A stretch of 64,000 nucleotides of DNA from an uncultured Verrucomicrobiota bacterium (GCA_937872095.1 CALMNW010000101.1:62001-126000), one strand, 5' to 3'; counted from the first letter of the stretch, positions 44,910 to 53,651 are shown. Numbers and translations: made by a program. Notes: a model not told the origin generated them from the sequence alone.

Positions 44910-45614
44910 ATGGCCAAGCCCCCCCTGAAAGCCTGCGTCCTCATCCCCGCCTACAACGAGGAAAAGCGCGTCGGCGCCGTCGTCCGCGAAACGCTCGAGT
45001 ATTGCCCCGACGTGGTCGTCATCGACGACGGTTCGCCCGACGACACCGACCGGGCCGCCGCGGAAGCCGGCGCGACCGTGCTCGAGCACGTCCACAACCA
45101 GGGCAAGGGCGCTGCCCTCCAGACCGGCTTCGACTACGCCCGCGAGCACGGCTACGACCTCGCCATCACCATGGACGCCGACGGCCAGCACGCCCCCTCC
45201 GACATCCCTGCTTTCCTCCAGGCCTACGAGCGCACCCACAGCCCCGTCCTCGTCGGCAACCGCATGGGCAACGTCGGCGCCATGCCCCCCCACCGCCGCT
45301 TCGTGAACCGGTTCATGTCCGACCTGCTTTCCCGCGTCATGGGCCAGTACGTTCCCGACAGCCAGTGCGGCTTCCGCCTCTACCACCGCTCCGCCTTCCC
45401 CGAAGGCCCCTACGACGCCCATTCCCAGCGCTTCGCCGCCGAATCGGAAATCCTCCTGCGCCTGTCCCTCCAAGGCCGCAAGATCGGCGCCGTCGTCATC
45501 CAGACCATCTACGGCGACGAAAAAAGCAAGGTCCACCCCTTCTTCGACACCATCCGCTTCTTCCGCATGCTCCACCGCTTCCGCAAAATCAAAAAGGAAT
45601 ATCTTTCCCGATGA
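44910..45614 (+). CDS. Family 2 glycosyltransferase (dolichyl-phosphate-sugar synthase-like)
   Basis: The 234-aa enzyme has the GT-A signature: CVLIPAYNEEKRV at the N-terminus, VVVIDDGSPDDTD, HNQGKGAALQTGFDYA and the metal-binding ITMDADGQHAPSDI. PDSQCGFRLYHRSA follows, as in polyprenyl-phosphate mannosyl/glucosyltransferase-like GT2s. It lacks membrane helices at its C-terminus. It begins 5 bases after the phosphotransferase gene and overlaps the export-protein gene as ATGA. Confidence 0.93.
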   Translation: MAKPPLKACVLIPAYNEEKRVGAVVRETLEYCPDVVVIDDGSPDDTDRAAAEAGATVLEHVHNQGKGAALQTGFDYAREHGYDLAITMDADGQHAPSDIPAFLQAYERTHSPVLVGNRMGNVGAMPPHRRFVNRFMSDLLSRVMGQYVPDSQCGFRLYHRSAFPEGPYDAHSQRFAAESEILLRLSLQGRKIGAVVIQTIYGDEKSKVHPFFDTIRFFRMLHRFRKIKKEYLSR

Positions 45615-46357
45615 AACGCCTGCTCGCCCTCGCTTTCGGCCTGGTCCCCGCCCTCGTTTTCGCCGTTCCGGAAACCGCGAACCGTGAACCGCTGAACCTT
45701 GAACCCCAAATGCTCGAACGCGCCAGCGCCGCGGCCGCCGTCGAAGTGCCCCATAAAAGCACCGGCCAGAAGGTCGCCGAATTCCTCCGCGGCAAGGGCC
45801 TTTCCAAGGATGCCGCCATCATCGCCATCTCCACCCTCCCCATCGTCGAACTCCGCGGCGCGATTCCCGTCGGCCACGTTCTCGTTCCCGACTCCGACAA
45901 GTCCACGCGCCTCGGCCGCGACGATCTCAAGCGCTCCGCCCGCATCTTCTTCTACGCCATCCTCGGCAACATGATTCCCGTTCCCTTCATCCTCCTGCTT
46001 CTGGGCCCCATTTCCCGCCTCTGCATGAAAGTGCCCCTCGGCAAGCGCTTCTTCGATTGGCTCTTCGCCCGCACCCGCCGCAAGACCGCCGACATCGAAA
46101 AATACGAAACCCTCGGCCTGACCGTCTTCGTCGCCATCCCCCTGCCCGCCACCGGCGCTTGGACCGGCGCCATGGCCGGCTGGCTCCTCGGCATGAGCTT
46201 CGCCCACTGCATGCTGTCCATTTTCCTCGGCGTCCTCATCGCCGGCGTCGTGATGACCGCCCTGTCCCTCCTCGGCTGGATCGGCGCCGCCATCGCCGGC
46301 ATCGTCCTCCTCGCCTTCTTCCTCGGCGTCCTCGCCAAGGCCCTCCAGAAGAAGTAG
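45611..46357 (+). CDS. COG2426-type small membrane export protein
   Basis: The 248-aa protein begins with a signal-like helix and has the family block STLPIVELRGAIPVGHVL (about residues 79-96). ILGNMIPVPFILLLLGPIS and FVAIPLPATGAWTGAMAGWLLGM follow, together with two C-terminal helices. It is usually annotated as a putative small multidrug export protein, but the substrate is unproven. Residues of about 22-34 (ETANREPLNLEPQ) are encoded by a GAACC-type repeat that also occurs at 83-110, apparently inserted in frame. A 31-base-period repeat array follows the gene. Confidence 0.85.
   Translation: MKRLLALAFGLVPALVFAVPETANREPLNLEPQMLERASAAAAVEVPHKSTGQKVAEFLRGKGLSKDAAIIAISTLPIVELRGAIPVGHVLVPDSDKSTRLGRDDLKRSARIFFYAILGNMIPVPFILLLLGPISRLCMKVPLGKRFFDWLFARTRRKTADIEKYETLGLTVFVAIPLPATGAWTGAMAGWLLGMSFAHCMLSIFLGVLIAGVVMTALSLLGWIGAAIAGIVLLAFFLGVLAKALQKK
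45679..45706. repeat. GAACC-type repeat within coding sequence
   Basis: Tandem units GAACCG, TGAACCG, CTGAACC, TTGAACCC. It shares TGAACCGCTGAACC and TTGAACCC with the run at 83-110. It stays in frame in the export-protein gene. Confidence 0.6.
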
Positions 46358-46371
46358 CCCCCTCCCGGGCA

Positions 46372-46495
46372 GGGAATCGCGGCTCAAAGTTTTACGTACT
46401 GTGGAAAACTTTTTTCCACACCGTGGAAAAATCGGCCAAAGTTTTTACGTGCTACGTAAAACTCGACGAAACTTTTTACGTTCTACGTAAAACTT
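46372..46495. repeat. 31-base-period tandem repeat array, copy 2
   Basis: It opens with the same GGGAATCGCGGCTCA (46372-46386) as the array at 29651. Units begin at 46401, then 46423 (22 bases later, exactly as in copy 1), then 46454 and 46485 at 31-base steps. The first two units are GTGGAAAA-type and the last two ACGTAAAA-type. The array lies between the ends of two convergent genes. Confidence 0.9.
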
Positions 46496-46508
46496 CGGCC
46501 GACGGCGG

Positions 46509-49500
46509 TCAGGGCCCGGCCGGGGCCGCTTCGGCGGGGGCCCCGCGCCGCAGAACCGTGGCCACTTCGGCTTGCCCGGCGGCCACGGCCAGATCCAGCG
46601 CGGTCTGGCCGGCGGCGTTCGTGGCGCTCTCGTCGATATGCGCGTTCATCAGGGCCTTCGCGCACTCGGCGTAGCCGTTCAGCGCGGCATGGTGCAGCGG
46701 GGTCATCCCGTTTTCGTCCCGCACGCCGAGATCGGCGCCGGCTTCGATCAACAGCCGCGCCGTCTTCGCACAGCGTTTGACATGGATCTGGCGGAAGCTC
46801 CGCATGTGTTCGTTTTCGCCGGGTTCGCGCCGGACCACGTCCAGCAGCAGCAGTGGGCTGCCGCCCTCTTCCGGCCGGACCGCCGCGCCCAGGCGCAACA
46901 GGTAGGGAATCTTCCAGCTCGACCAAACGCTGGCGGCGTGGCGCAGGATCGTGGTGCCGTCGGCCCGCGGCGCGTTCAGGTCGGCGCCGTGCGCCAACAG
47001 CACCGGCACGACGTTGGTGGCCCACTGGTTGAGCGCCATCTCGAGCAGGCTCTCGTTGTCGCCGTCGACGGCGCAGGGATCGGCCCCCTCCGCCAGCAAG
47101 CGCTCCGCGGCTTCGGGATCGTCGTCGGAGACCGCCGCATGCAGGGCCGCCTCCTGCACGCACCGGCGCGACAGCGGCACGCGCACGTCGTTGTGCACGT
47201 CCCAATCGTTCGTCAGGCAAACGACCACGGGATCGTCCAGCCGCGACGCCGAAGCGAAGCGATAGCAACCGGCCACCAGATTCCGCAGCGCAAACGAGCC
47301 ATCCGTCTCCGTCCAAAACTCCACGCCTCCGCCCGAATCGTTCGTGCCGCCGGCCTGCCGTCGAACCTGCAGGACGACGTTCCGCAACGGGGCGCCGGCT
47401 TCGTCCACGACCATGCCGCGGATGGTCCCGCCGGGCTTGGGCGCGGTCAGCGTGCCCGGCGCGCCCTGCGCGCGCAACGCGTCGGTCACTTCCGGCCGGT
47501 TTTCCCAAACGGCCTCGTCCAGCGGCGTCCGGCCCCAGCGGTTGGTTTGCGCCAAATCGGCGCCGGCTTCGACCAGCTTCAACGCGATGGCCTTGTTCCC
47601 GTTCTCGCAGGCCAGATGCAGCGCGGTACAATCCATGTGGTCGCGCAAGCGGACGTCCGCCCCCGCCTTCAGCAAGAGATCGAGGTTGCCGGACTGCCCT
47701 TTCCTGGCGGCGATCATGAGCGGCGTCTGGCCCCAGCGGTTGGTCGCATCGACCTGCGCCCCCGCTTCCAGCAGGGCCAGCAGGTCGCGGGGCTGCTCCG
47801 CGGCCGCCGCATCGTGCAACGGAACAACCCCGCTTTTCGGGTCCCGCGCGTCCGGATCCGCCCCTTGCTTGAGCAACTGGGCGACGGACCCGTCGCGGGA
47901 CGCACGGAAATGGAGCAACTTCCAATCGGGATCGCCGGCGCCGCGGATCTGGAAATCCACGTTTTCGATCGTTTCGTCGCGATTCGAGAGCACGACGGTT
48001 TTCCAAGTTTCGTCGTCGTAGCCCAGTAGAACGCGATAGGTGCCGAGTTTCAATCCATCGATGAAATAGCGGCCATCCCGGCCGGACACGCCAAAGCCGG
48101 ATTCCTCCAGCTCTCCGCCATCGAGATAACAGCGCACCGACTCGCCCGCGATCGGCGCGCCGTTTTCGTCCCGGATCGTGCCGCTCAAGCCTCCCAGCGC
48201 TTTGGATTCCGTCACGGTACCGGGCGCCTCTCGCGCGCGCAGTTGTTGGACCACCTTCTCGCGTCCTTCCCAAACGGCGACGTCCAGCGGGGTGCGGCCG
48301 GCCTGGTTGGTCGCATCCAGCTTTGCTCCGGCCGCGAGCAACCGCGCAACGATGTTCGTGTCGCCCCGCCAGCAGGCGACGTGCAGGGCCGTCGCGCCTT
48401 CCGGGTCCGCCGCATCCACCTGGGCCCCGGCATCCAGCAACGCCTGGACCGTGTCCGCTTCTCCGTTTTCCGCCGCGATCATCAGCGCGGTCTGCCCAAG
48501 GGCATTGGTGTGGTTGGGATCGACCCCGGCTCGCAACAGGTCCGCGACGAACGGCAGGCCCATCTGGAGATGGAACCCATACGCCAGATCGAGCGCCGCG
48601 GCACGCGTGCAATGCAGCACCGCGTTAGTGACGGCGGAATCCGGCTCGGTCAACGCCGCCGTCCACAAAATCCCGGGCTGCGACAAGACGCGGACGCGAT
48701 ATTCGCCGGGCTCCAGACGCGCGAAAAGAAAACGTCCGTCCGTTTCGGTAATCTCCAAAGGATCCTGCAGGCGGGGTTCCTCCCCGGCCGAACATTGCAA
48801 GGGGATGCGCGGCAGCGGCTGGCCCTGCTCGTCCAGCAAAACGCCGCTGATCGTTCCGCGCGGCGGCAGCTCCAAATGGCTCGGTTGGGCGCCGTTTTCC
48901 AGCAAGAAGGCCACGACATTGGTCTGGCCGCAGCGCGTGGCCAAATCCACGGCGGTGAAGCCCGCCGCATCGACGGCATCCACCCGCGCTCCGTTTTCCA
49001 CCAAGGCCCGGAGCCCGTCCAATTGGCTGGCAAATTGGGCCTGCCGCATCAGCAAGGTTTGGCCTTGGCCGTCGACGGCGTTCACGTCGGCCCCCTGCGC
49101 CACCAGTTCCGCGATCCGATTCGCATCGAGCCGCCCGAGCGACGCCAGCAATTTCTGGGTCGGCACCACGCCTTTTCCGATCCGCAGCAGCGGCATTTCC
49201 GCCTCGGGCGTTTCCGGCGACAGTTGCGCGACCAACACGGGATTCGACGCCATGCCGAGGATCGCGACGGCCAACGGACAAGGTTCCACGGACGGGAAGA
49301 AATAGGCGCCCTCCGCATCGGTCTTGGTCTGGCGATAGATTTTGCCGCGGGTATCGTTCAGCCACGCCAGTTCCACCTCGAGATCCGGCACCGGCCGATC
49401 GTTTTCATCGACGATCCGGCCGCGCACGGCCCCGGGCGGCGGCGCGAGCAGATCGTTGGTCGATGCGCCGTGGTCGAGCAGATAGGCCGCCATGTCCGGC

Positions 49501-50138
49501 AACCGACGCCACAAGGCGTGTTCATAGGGGGTCAGGGCGGCCGTGAACGGCGAATCGACCATGCCCCGCTGGTAGCGTTTGCGGCTTTCGGCGGCCGGCA
49601 CCACGTCGATTTTCGCGCCGCCCTCGACCAGCGCCTGCACCACGCCCAAACCGGATTTCGCCGCGGCCTGCACCAACAGAGATGCCGGCCAGTCTTCCTG
49701 ATTGGGATCGGCTCCGGCCGCGATCAACTCCCGGATTTCCTCGACGCGGTCTTTCCAAACCGCCCGCCGCAACCGCCAGTTCAGATCCGCTTGGCGCGAA
49801 ACCGGCACCCGCAGATCTTCCAAGACCATCCGGCCCGTGGTCAATTCGACCGCGAGCGGCTCGCTCCCCTCGCCCATGCCGTGGATCTCATAGGCACCCG
49901 CCGGCAACCCGGTGAATTCGAAATCCAACTCGGCATCCGCCGGCCGCACGTAGTTTTCGGATTCCGTCGAACGGTAGTATTTTTCGCCGGTCAGCACGAT
50001 GGCCGCCTGCGCGAGGCGGTTCCCCTGTTCGTCCACCGCGATGCCCCGGACGACGCCGGTTCCCTCCGGCTCGGATGCCAGGACCCATTCCGCCGCCCAA
50101 ATGGCCGCAAAAATCAGCAGTCTGCCAACGGGCTTCAT
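46509..50138 (-). CDS. Exported multi-module protein: carboxypeptidase-regulatory-like folds alternating with ankyrin repeats
   Basis: The 1209-aa protein starts with a signal peptide (MKPVGRLLIFAAIWAAEWVLA). It alternates five times between a beta-sandwich CRL/CnaB-like domain and ankyrin repeats. The CRL openings are GVVRGIAVDEQGNRL (about 28), GAVRGRIVDENDRPV (about 240), GTISGVLLDEQGQPL (about 434), GGLSGTIRDENGAPI (about 655) and GTIRGMVVDEAGAPL (about 893). Each is followed by 3-6 ankyrin units such as NALGQTALMIAAENGEADTV. There is no membrane anchor or sorting signal at the C-terminus. A binding or adhesion role is plausible but unproven. Its start overlaps the 63-aa gene as ATGA. Confidence 0.88.
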   Translation of the reverse strand: MKPVGRLLIFAAIWAAEWVLASEPEGTGVVRGIAVDEQGNRLAQAAIVLTGEKYYRSTESENYVRPADAELDFEFTGLPAGAYEIHGMGEGSEPLAVELTTGRMVLEDLRVPVSRQADLNWRLRRAVWKDRVEEIRELIAAGADPNQEDWPASLLVQAAAKSGLGVVQALVEGGAKIDVVPAAESRKRYQRGMVDSPFTAALTPYEHALWRRLPDMAAYLLDHGASTNDLLAPPPGAVRGRIVDENDRPVPDLEVELAWLNDTRGKIYRQTKTDAEGAYFFPSVEPCPLAVAILGMASNPVLVAQLSPETPEAEMPLLRIGKGVVPTQKLLASLGRLDANRIAELVAQGADVNAVDGQGQTLLMRQAQFASQLDGLRALVENGARVDAVDAAGFTAVDLATRCGQTNVVAFLLENGAQPSHLELPPRGTISGVLLDEQGQPLPRIPLQCSAGEEPRLQDPLEITETDGRFLFARLEPGEYRVRVLSQPGILWTAALTEPDSAVTNAVLHCTRAAALDLAYGFHLQMGLPFVADLLRAGVDPNHTNALGQTALMIAAENGEADTVQALLDAGAQVDAADPEGATALHVACWRGDTNIVARLLAAGAKLDATNQAGRTPLDVAVWEGREKVVQQLRAREAPGTVTESKALGGLSGTIRDENGAPIAGESVRCYLDGGELEESGFGVSGRDGRYFIDGLKLGTYRVLLGYDDETWKTVVLSNRDETIENVDFQIRGAGDPDWKLLHFRASRDGSVAQLLKQGADPDARDPKSGVVPLHDAAAAEQPRDLLALLEAGAQVDATNRWGQTPLMIAARKGQSGNLDLLLKAGADVRLRDHMDCTALHLACENGNKAIALKLVEAGADLAQTNRWGRTPLDEAVWENRPEVTDALRAQGAPGTLTAPKPGGTIRGMVVDEAGAPLRNVVLQVRRQAGGTNDSGGGVEFWTETDGSFALRNLVAGCYRFASASRLDDPVVVCLTNDWDVHNDVRVPLSRRCVQEAALHAAVSDDDPEAAERLLAEGADPCAVDGDNESLLEMALNQWATNVVPVLLAHGADLNAPRADGTTILRHAASVWSSWKIPYLLRLGAAVRPEEGGSPLLLLDVVRREPGENEHMRSFRQIHVKRCAKTARLLIEAGADLGVRDENGMTPLHHAALNGYAECAKALMNAHIDESATNAAGQTALDLAVAAGQAEVATVLRRGAPAEAAPAGP

Positions 50139-50326
50139 CGGCTGCCGCGGCGCGGCTGATCGCCGGCGTTTTTGCCATAGGCCGGCAGGGACTCGGCTAC
50201 GGTCTTCGGCCGTGCTTTCCGAAGCGACCGAGCCAGCGCATCCAATTCGCCCAACCGGCGCAAACGCCGCGCGATGCCCCCGGCGGACATGTCGCGATCG
50301 AGCTTGTGCTTCGATTCAGGCGCCAT
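50135..50326 (-). CDS. Small Arg-rich protein linked to a nucleotidyltransferase
   Basis: The 63-aa product (MAPESKHKLDRDMSAGGI then ARRLRRLGELDALARSL) is basic and predicted helical. Its start overlaps the nucleotidyltransferase stop by 11 bases and its stop overlaps the ankyrin-protein start by 4, a coupling that supports it being a real gene. Size and position recall the small partner of AbiEii/MNT-type nucleotidyltransferase modules. No function can be assigned. Confidence 0.65.
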   Translation of the reverse strand: MAPESKHKLDRDMSAGGIARRLRRLGELDALARSLRKARPKTVAESLPAYGKNAGDQPRRGSR

Positions 50327-50792
50327 GGTCCGCATCCTCATCCAACCGCAGGTGATCGATATCCGCCAGATCCTGCGGCCGCCCCGCATTGCGCTTGAGC
50401 CGGTTCAACCCCGCCCGCGATACGACCCAAATCGTCCGGCCTTCCCATTCGTAGGCTTCCCGCCCGGCCCAAATATCGCCCAGAGCGGCATTGGCTTCGA
50501 GCAAATCCACGACCAAATGGTCTTCGTCCTCGAAGTGGACCAGCCGGTGGACCGTCACCGGAAAAGCGCCGTTCGTGAAATGCAAGGGTTCGGACTGGGC
50601 CTGCCCGAACCCGACGGCGCGCAAAGCCGCTTTGGCGCGGACGACGTCCTTCGGCAAGACCAGCAGATCGACGTCGTCCGTCGTGCGCACATAGCCGTGG
50701 AGCACCACCGCCAAGCCGCCGCACAAGGCATAGGGGATCGTCTGGGCGTCCAAGACGGCGAGGATTTGCTTCAGTTTTTCCGCGATGTTCAT
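50316..50792 (-). CDS. AbiEii/DUF6036-like nucleotidyltransferase
   Basis: The 158-aa protein has a minimal nucleotidyltransferase fold. The motif YALCGGLAVVLHGYVRTTDD with DVDLLV follows (Gly25-Gly26, then Asp40 and Asp42 as metal ligands), and a third acidic position lies in HLVVDLLEA (Asp96). The end GRPQDLADIDHLRLDED matches the 'GR-x-x-DL-x-DI' tail of AbiEii-like toxins and DUF6036 proteins. Such enzymes transfer nucleotides to tRNA or proteins, often within toxin-antitoxin or phage-defence pairs. The ATG at 50792 has no strong binding site. Confidence 0.8.
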   Translation of the reverse strand: MNIAEKLKQILAVLDAQTIPYALCGGLAVVLHGYVRTTDDVDLLVLPKDVVRAKAALRAVGFGQAQSEPLHFTNGAFPVTVHRLVHFEDEDHLVVDLLEANAALGDIWAGREAYEWEGRTIWVVSRAGLNRLKRNAGRPQDLADIDHLRLDEDADHGA

Positions 50793-50951
50793 GCCGCAAC
50801 AGCCATCCGATGGCGGCCAGTTTCGCCCACGTCGGCCCGGTCCCGCAACCAAAAACGCTTTCCCCGCTTCCGGTTTTGCAGAATATTCCTAAGAAACGCC
50901 GTTCCCGCCCGTTGACATGGCGAGATCCACCATGCGAAGCAAAGGTTCCAG

Positions 50952-51476
50952 ATGAGCCCCCAACCGGAAAATCCGATGAAACCCGACCAAACCCAATGGA
51001 TCCGCGACGCCGTGGCGCGCTACGAGCGGCCCCTGTGCCAGTACGCCTACCGGCTGACCGGCAACTTCGATTCCGCCCGCGACGCCGTCCAGGACACGTT
51101 CCTGCGGCTGTGCCGCGGCGGCGTCCTGGCCGAGGATCGGGTCGCCCCCTGGCTTTTCCGCGTCTGCCGCAACCGCTGCATCGACGTGATCCGAAAGGAA
51201 AAACCCATGCAATCCCTCACCGATGCCCAAGCCGCGATTCTTCCCGCGCCCGGGCGCTCCCCCGCGGAGGAAACCGGCCTGCGCGAAAGCGTCTCGCTGC
51301 TCCTCCAGAAGCTCGCCCAGCTCCCCGCCAACCAGGCCGAAGTCATCCGCCTGAAATTCCAGCACCAGATGAGCTACCGCGAGATCGCGGCCGTCACCGC
51401 GCTCAGCGAAACCAACGTCGGCTATCTCATCCACGTCGGCATCCAAACCCTCCGCCAGCAGGCCGCCCAATTTTAG
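50952..51476 (+). CDS. ECF-type RNA polymerase sigma factor
   Basis: The 174-aa factor has region 2 (YERPLCQYAYRLTGNFDSAR then DAVQDTFLRLCRGG) and the downstream VAPWLFRVCRNRCIDVIRKE. Region 4 is LAQLPANQAEVIRLKFQHQM then SYREIAAVTALSETNVGYLI, the helix-turn-helix that reads the -35 box. The linker has no zinc-binding anti-sigma motif. The VWA protein starts 10 bases after its stop and probably carries the anti-sigma function. Target genes are unknown. Confidence 0.93.
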   Translation: MSPQPENPMKPDQTQWIRDAVARYERPLCQYAYRLTGNFDSARDAVQDTFLRLCRGGVLAEDRVAPWLFRVCRNRCIDVIRKEKPMQSLTDAQAAILPAPGRSPAEETGLRESVSLLLQKLAQLPANQAEVIRLKFQHQMSYREIAAVTALSETNVGYLIHVGIQTLRQQAAQF

Positions 51477-51486
51477 GAGACATTCC

Positions 51487-53580
51487 ATGAAACCGATCGA
51501 CGACATCCAACTGACCGCCTACGCCCTCGGCGAAGGCTCCCCCGCCGAACGCGCTGCGGTCGAAGCCCGGCTCCGGACCGATCCCGCCGCGCAAGCCGCC
51601 GTGGACGACGTCCGCGCCCTCGCCGCCCGGCTCGAAACGGAACTGAAAAACGAGCCCGGCATCGATCTCACCGACGACCAGCGGCGGCGCATCCTGCAAA
51701 CGCCCGTGCGTCCCGCGGGCCGGCTCGCGCGCTTTCCGTGGCGCCGGTTCACCGGCTTCGCGGCCGTCGCCGCCGCCGTCACGCTCGTTTTCGGCGGCGT
51801 CCTGTGGCGCGCGGCCGAACATCTGCTCCACAACCAATTCGCCCGCTCGCAGGAGGCCTCGATCGAATGCAAAGTCGTCGAAGTCGCTGAACAGCAGCTC
51901 GACGAACTTCTCTCGGCTTCCGAAACGCCGGACAGAATGGACTTCAAGTGCCCCGACATGGACTTGGACTTGGAACCGACGCCGGAAGTCCAAAACTTCT
52001 GTGCTGCGCCCGCCGAAGAATCCGTGGTGGAACTCAATGTGGATGTCTCGGACCGCATCTCTCCCATCGTCATGAAAGGCTTGGCTCCAAGCGCCATGGC
52101 GAACCGGTCGGGCGGCGGCTGGGCGCTCTATTCGTGCTCGCTCCCGGCGGAAAACACCGAATCCTACGCCCCCATCGAGGGCAACCGGTTCAAGCAAGTC
52201 GCCGACGAACCGCTGTCCACCTTTTCCATCGACGTGGACACGGCATCCTACGCGAACATCCGCCGTTTCCTCCGCTCCGGCCTGCTGCCCCCGCCCGACG
52301 CCGTGCGCGTCGAGGAAATGGTCAACTACTTCCCCTACGACTACGCGCCGCCCAAAGGCCAGACGCCCTTCGCCGTCCACGTCGAATCCGCCGCATGTCC
52401 CTGGGCTCCCGCCCATGCGCTCGTGAAGATCGCCCTCAAGGGCAAGGAACTCGACCTTGAATCCCGGCCGCCCTGCAACCTCGTCTTCCTGATCGATGTC
52501 TCGGGCTCGATGACCGACGAAAACAAGCTGCCGCTGGTGAAGAAATCCATCTCGCTCCTCGCCCGCCAACTCGACGAGCGGGACCGCGTCTCCATCGTCG
52601 TTTATGCCGGCGCGGCCGGCCTCGTCCTGCCTGCCACCCCCGGCAGCGACCTCGCGACGATCGATGCCGCCGTCGACCACCTCCAGGCCGGCGGCAGCAC
52701 CGCCGGCGGCGCCGGCATCCGCCTCGCCTACGACGAGGCCCGCAAGAACCTCCTTCCCGACGGCAACAACCGCGTCGTGCTCTGCACCGACGGCGATTTC
52801 AACGTCGGCATCGTGGATTCGGAAGAACTGGCCGGCTTCATCGCCGAACGCGCCAAGCAGGTCATTTTCCTCACCGTCCTCGGCTTCGGCATGGGCAACT
52901 ACAAGGACGACCGACTGGAAACCCTCGCCGACAAGGGCAACGGCAACTACGCCTACGTCGACAGTTTCTCCGAGGCGCGCAAGACGCTCGTCGAGCAGGC
53001 CGCCGGCACGCTCTTCGCCATCGCCAAGGACGTGAAGCTCCAGATCGAATTCAATCCCGCCCAGGTAGCGGGCTACCGCCTCGTCGGCTACGAAAACCGC
53101 CTGCTGGCCAAGGAGGACTTCAACGACGACCGGAAAGACGCCGGGGAACTCGGCGCGGGCCACGTCGTCACCGCCTTCTACGAGATCGTGCCCATCGGCG
53201 CCGAATCCGCCCCCGGCGTCGATCCCCTCAAGTACCAGCCCGTCGCGGATCGGCCGGCGCCCGCAAAGAAGCCCGCCAACGACAACCCCGAATGGCTGAC
53301 GGTCAAGCTGCGCTACAAGCTGCCCAAAGCCGACAAGAGCGCCAAAATCGAAGTGCCCTTCGTCGGCGGCACCGGTCCCTTCGTGAACGCCTCCGCCGAC
53401 TTCCGTTTCGCCGCGGGCGTGGCCGCCGCCGGCTTGATGCTGCGCGGCGACCCGACCGTCATGGATCTGAGCTACCGCGAAGTCATCGAATGGACGTCCG
53501 CCGCCGTCGGCGCGGATACCAACGGCTACCGCCGGGAATTCATCGATCTGCTGAAGAATGCCGCCGCGGTAGCGCCCTAG
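51487..53580 (+). CDS. Membrane VWA protein (YfbK-like) with anti-sigma-like N-terminus
   Basis: The 697-aa protein has an N-terminal cytoplasmic domain (about 1-75, DIQLTAYALGEGSPAERAAV), like those of anti-sigma factors in Verrucomicrobia. One membrane helix follows (TGFAAVAAAVTLVFGGVLW, about 89-107), then a linker. The YfbK-type N domain starts near residue 240 (EPLSTFSIDVDTASYANIRR). The VWA domain has a complete MIDAS start, LIDVSGSMTDEN (Asp337), and ends with the DUF3520-type C-terminal part. GGAG lies before the ATG. Paired with the sigma gene, it probably ties sigma activity to an envelope signal. Confidence 0.9.
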   Translation: MKPIDDIQLTAYALGEGSPAERAAVEARLRTDPAAQAAVDDVRALAARLETELKNEPGIDLTDDQRRRILQTPVRPAGRLARFPWRRFTGFAAVAAAVTLVFGGVLWRAAEHLLHNQFARSQEASIECKVVEVAEQQLDELLSASETPDRMDFKCPDMDLDLEPTPEVQNFCAAPAEESVVELNVDVSDRISPIVMKGLAPSAMANRSGGGWALYSCSLPAENTESYAPIEGNRFKQVADEPLSTFSIDVDTASYANIRRFLRSGLLPPPDAVRVEEMVNYFPYDYAPPKGQTPFAVHVESAACPWAPAHALVKIALKGKELDLESRPPCNLVFLIDVSGSMTDENKLPLVKKSISLLARQLDERDRVSIVVYAGAAGLVLPATPGSDLATIDAAVDHLQAGGSTAGGAGIRLAYDEARKNLLPDGNNRVVLCTDGDFNVGIVDSEELAGFIAERAKQVIFLTVLGFGMGNYKDDRLETLADKGNGNYAYVDSFSEARKTLVEQAAGTLFAIAKDVKLQIEFNPAQVAGYRLVGYENRLLAKEDFNDDRKDAGELGAGHVVTAFYEIVPIGAESAPGVDPLKYQPVADRPAPAKKPANDNPEWLTVKLRYKLPKADKSAKIEVPFVGGTGPFVNASADFRFAAGVAAAGLMLRGDPTVMDLSYREVIEWTSAAVGADTNGYRREFIDLLKNAAAVAP

Positions 53581-53622
53581 CGGCGGCGGCCGGGCGTAAA
53601 CGTCCTTTTTATCGCCCTCGCC

Positions 53623-53651
53623 TTGACGATCCCCCTCCCGCGGAATAAAAT
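53623..53651 (+). promoter_or_regulatory. Sigma70-type promoter of the lipoprotein gene
   Basis: TTGACG (53623-53628), exactly 17 bases, TAAAAT (53646-53651). The leader is about 20 bases with AAGGGATGG before the GTG at 53678. Confidence 0.7.

Noticed and set aside
48243-50159. Plus-strand frame of about 640 codons opposite the ankyrin gene
   Set aside because: Arg/Gln/His-rich complement of the ankyrin repeats. The minus strand has signal peptide, domains and ATGA overlap.
50912-50940. Promoter for the ECF sigma gene at a TTGACA
   Set aside because: The -35 box is perfect, but no -10 box of any quality lies 16-19 bases downstream.
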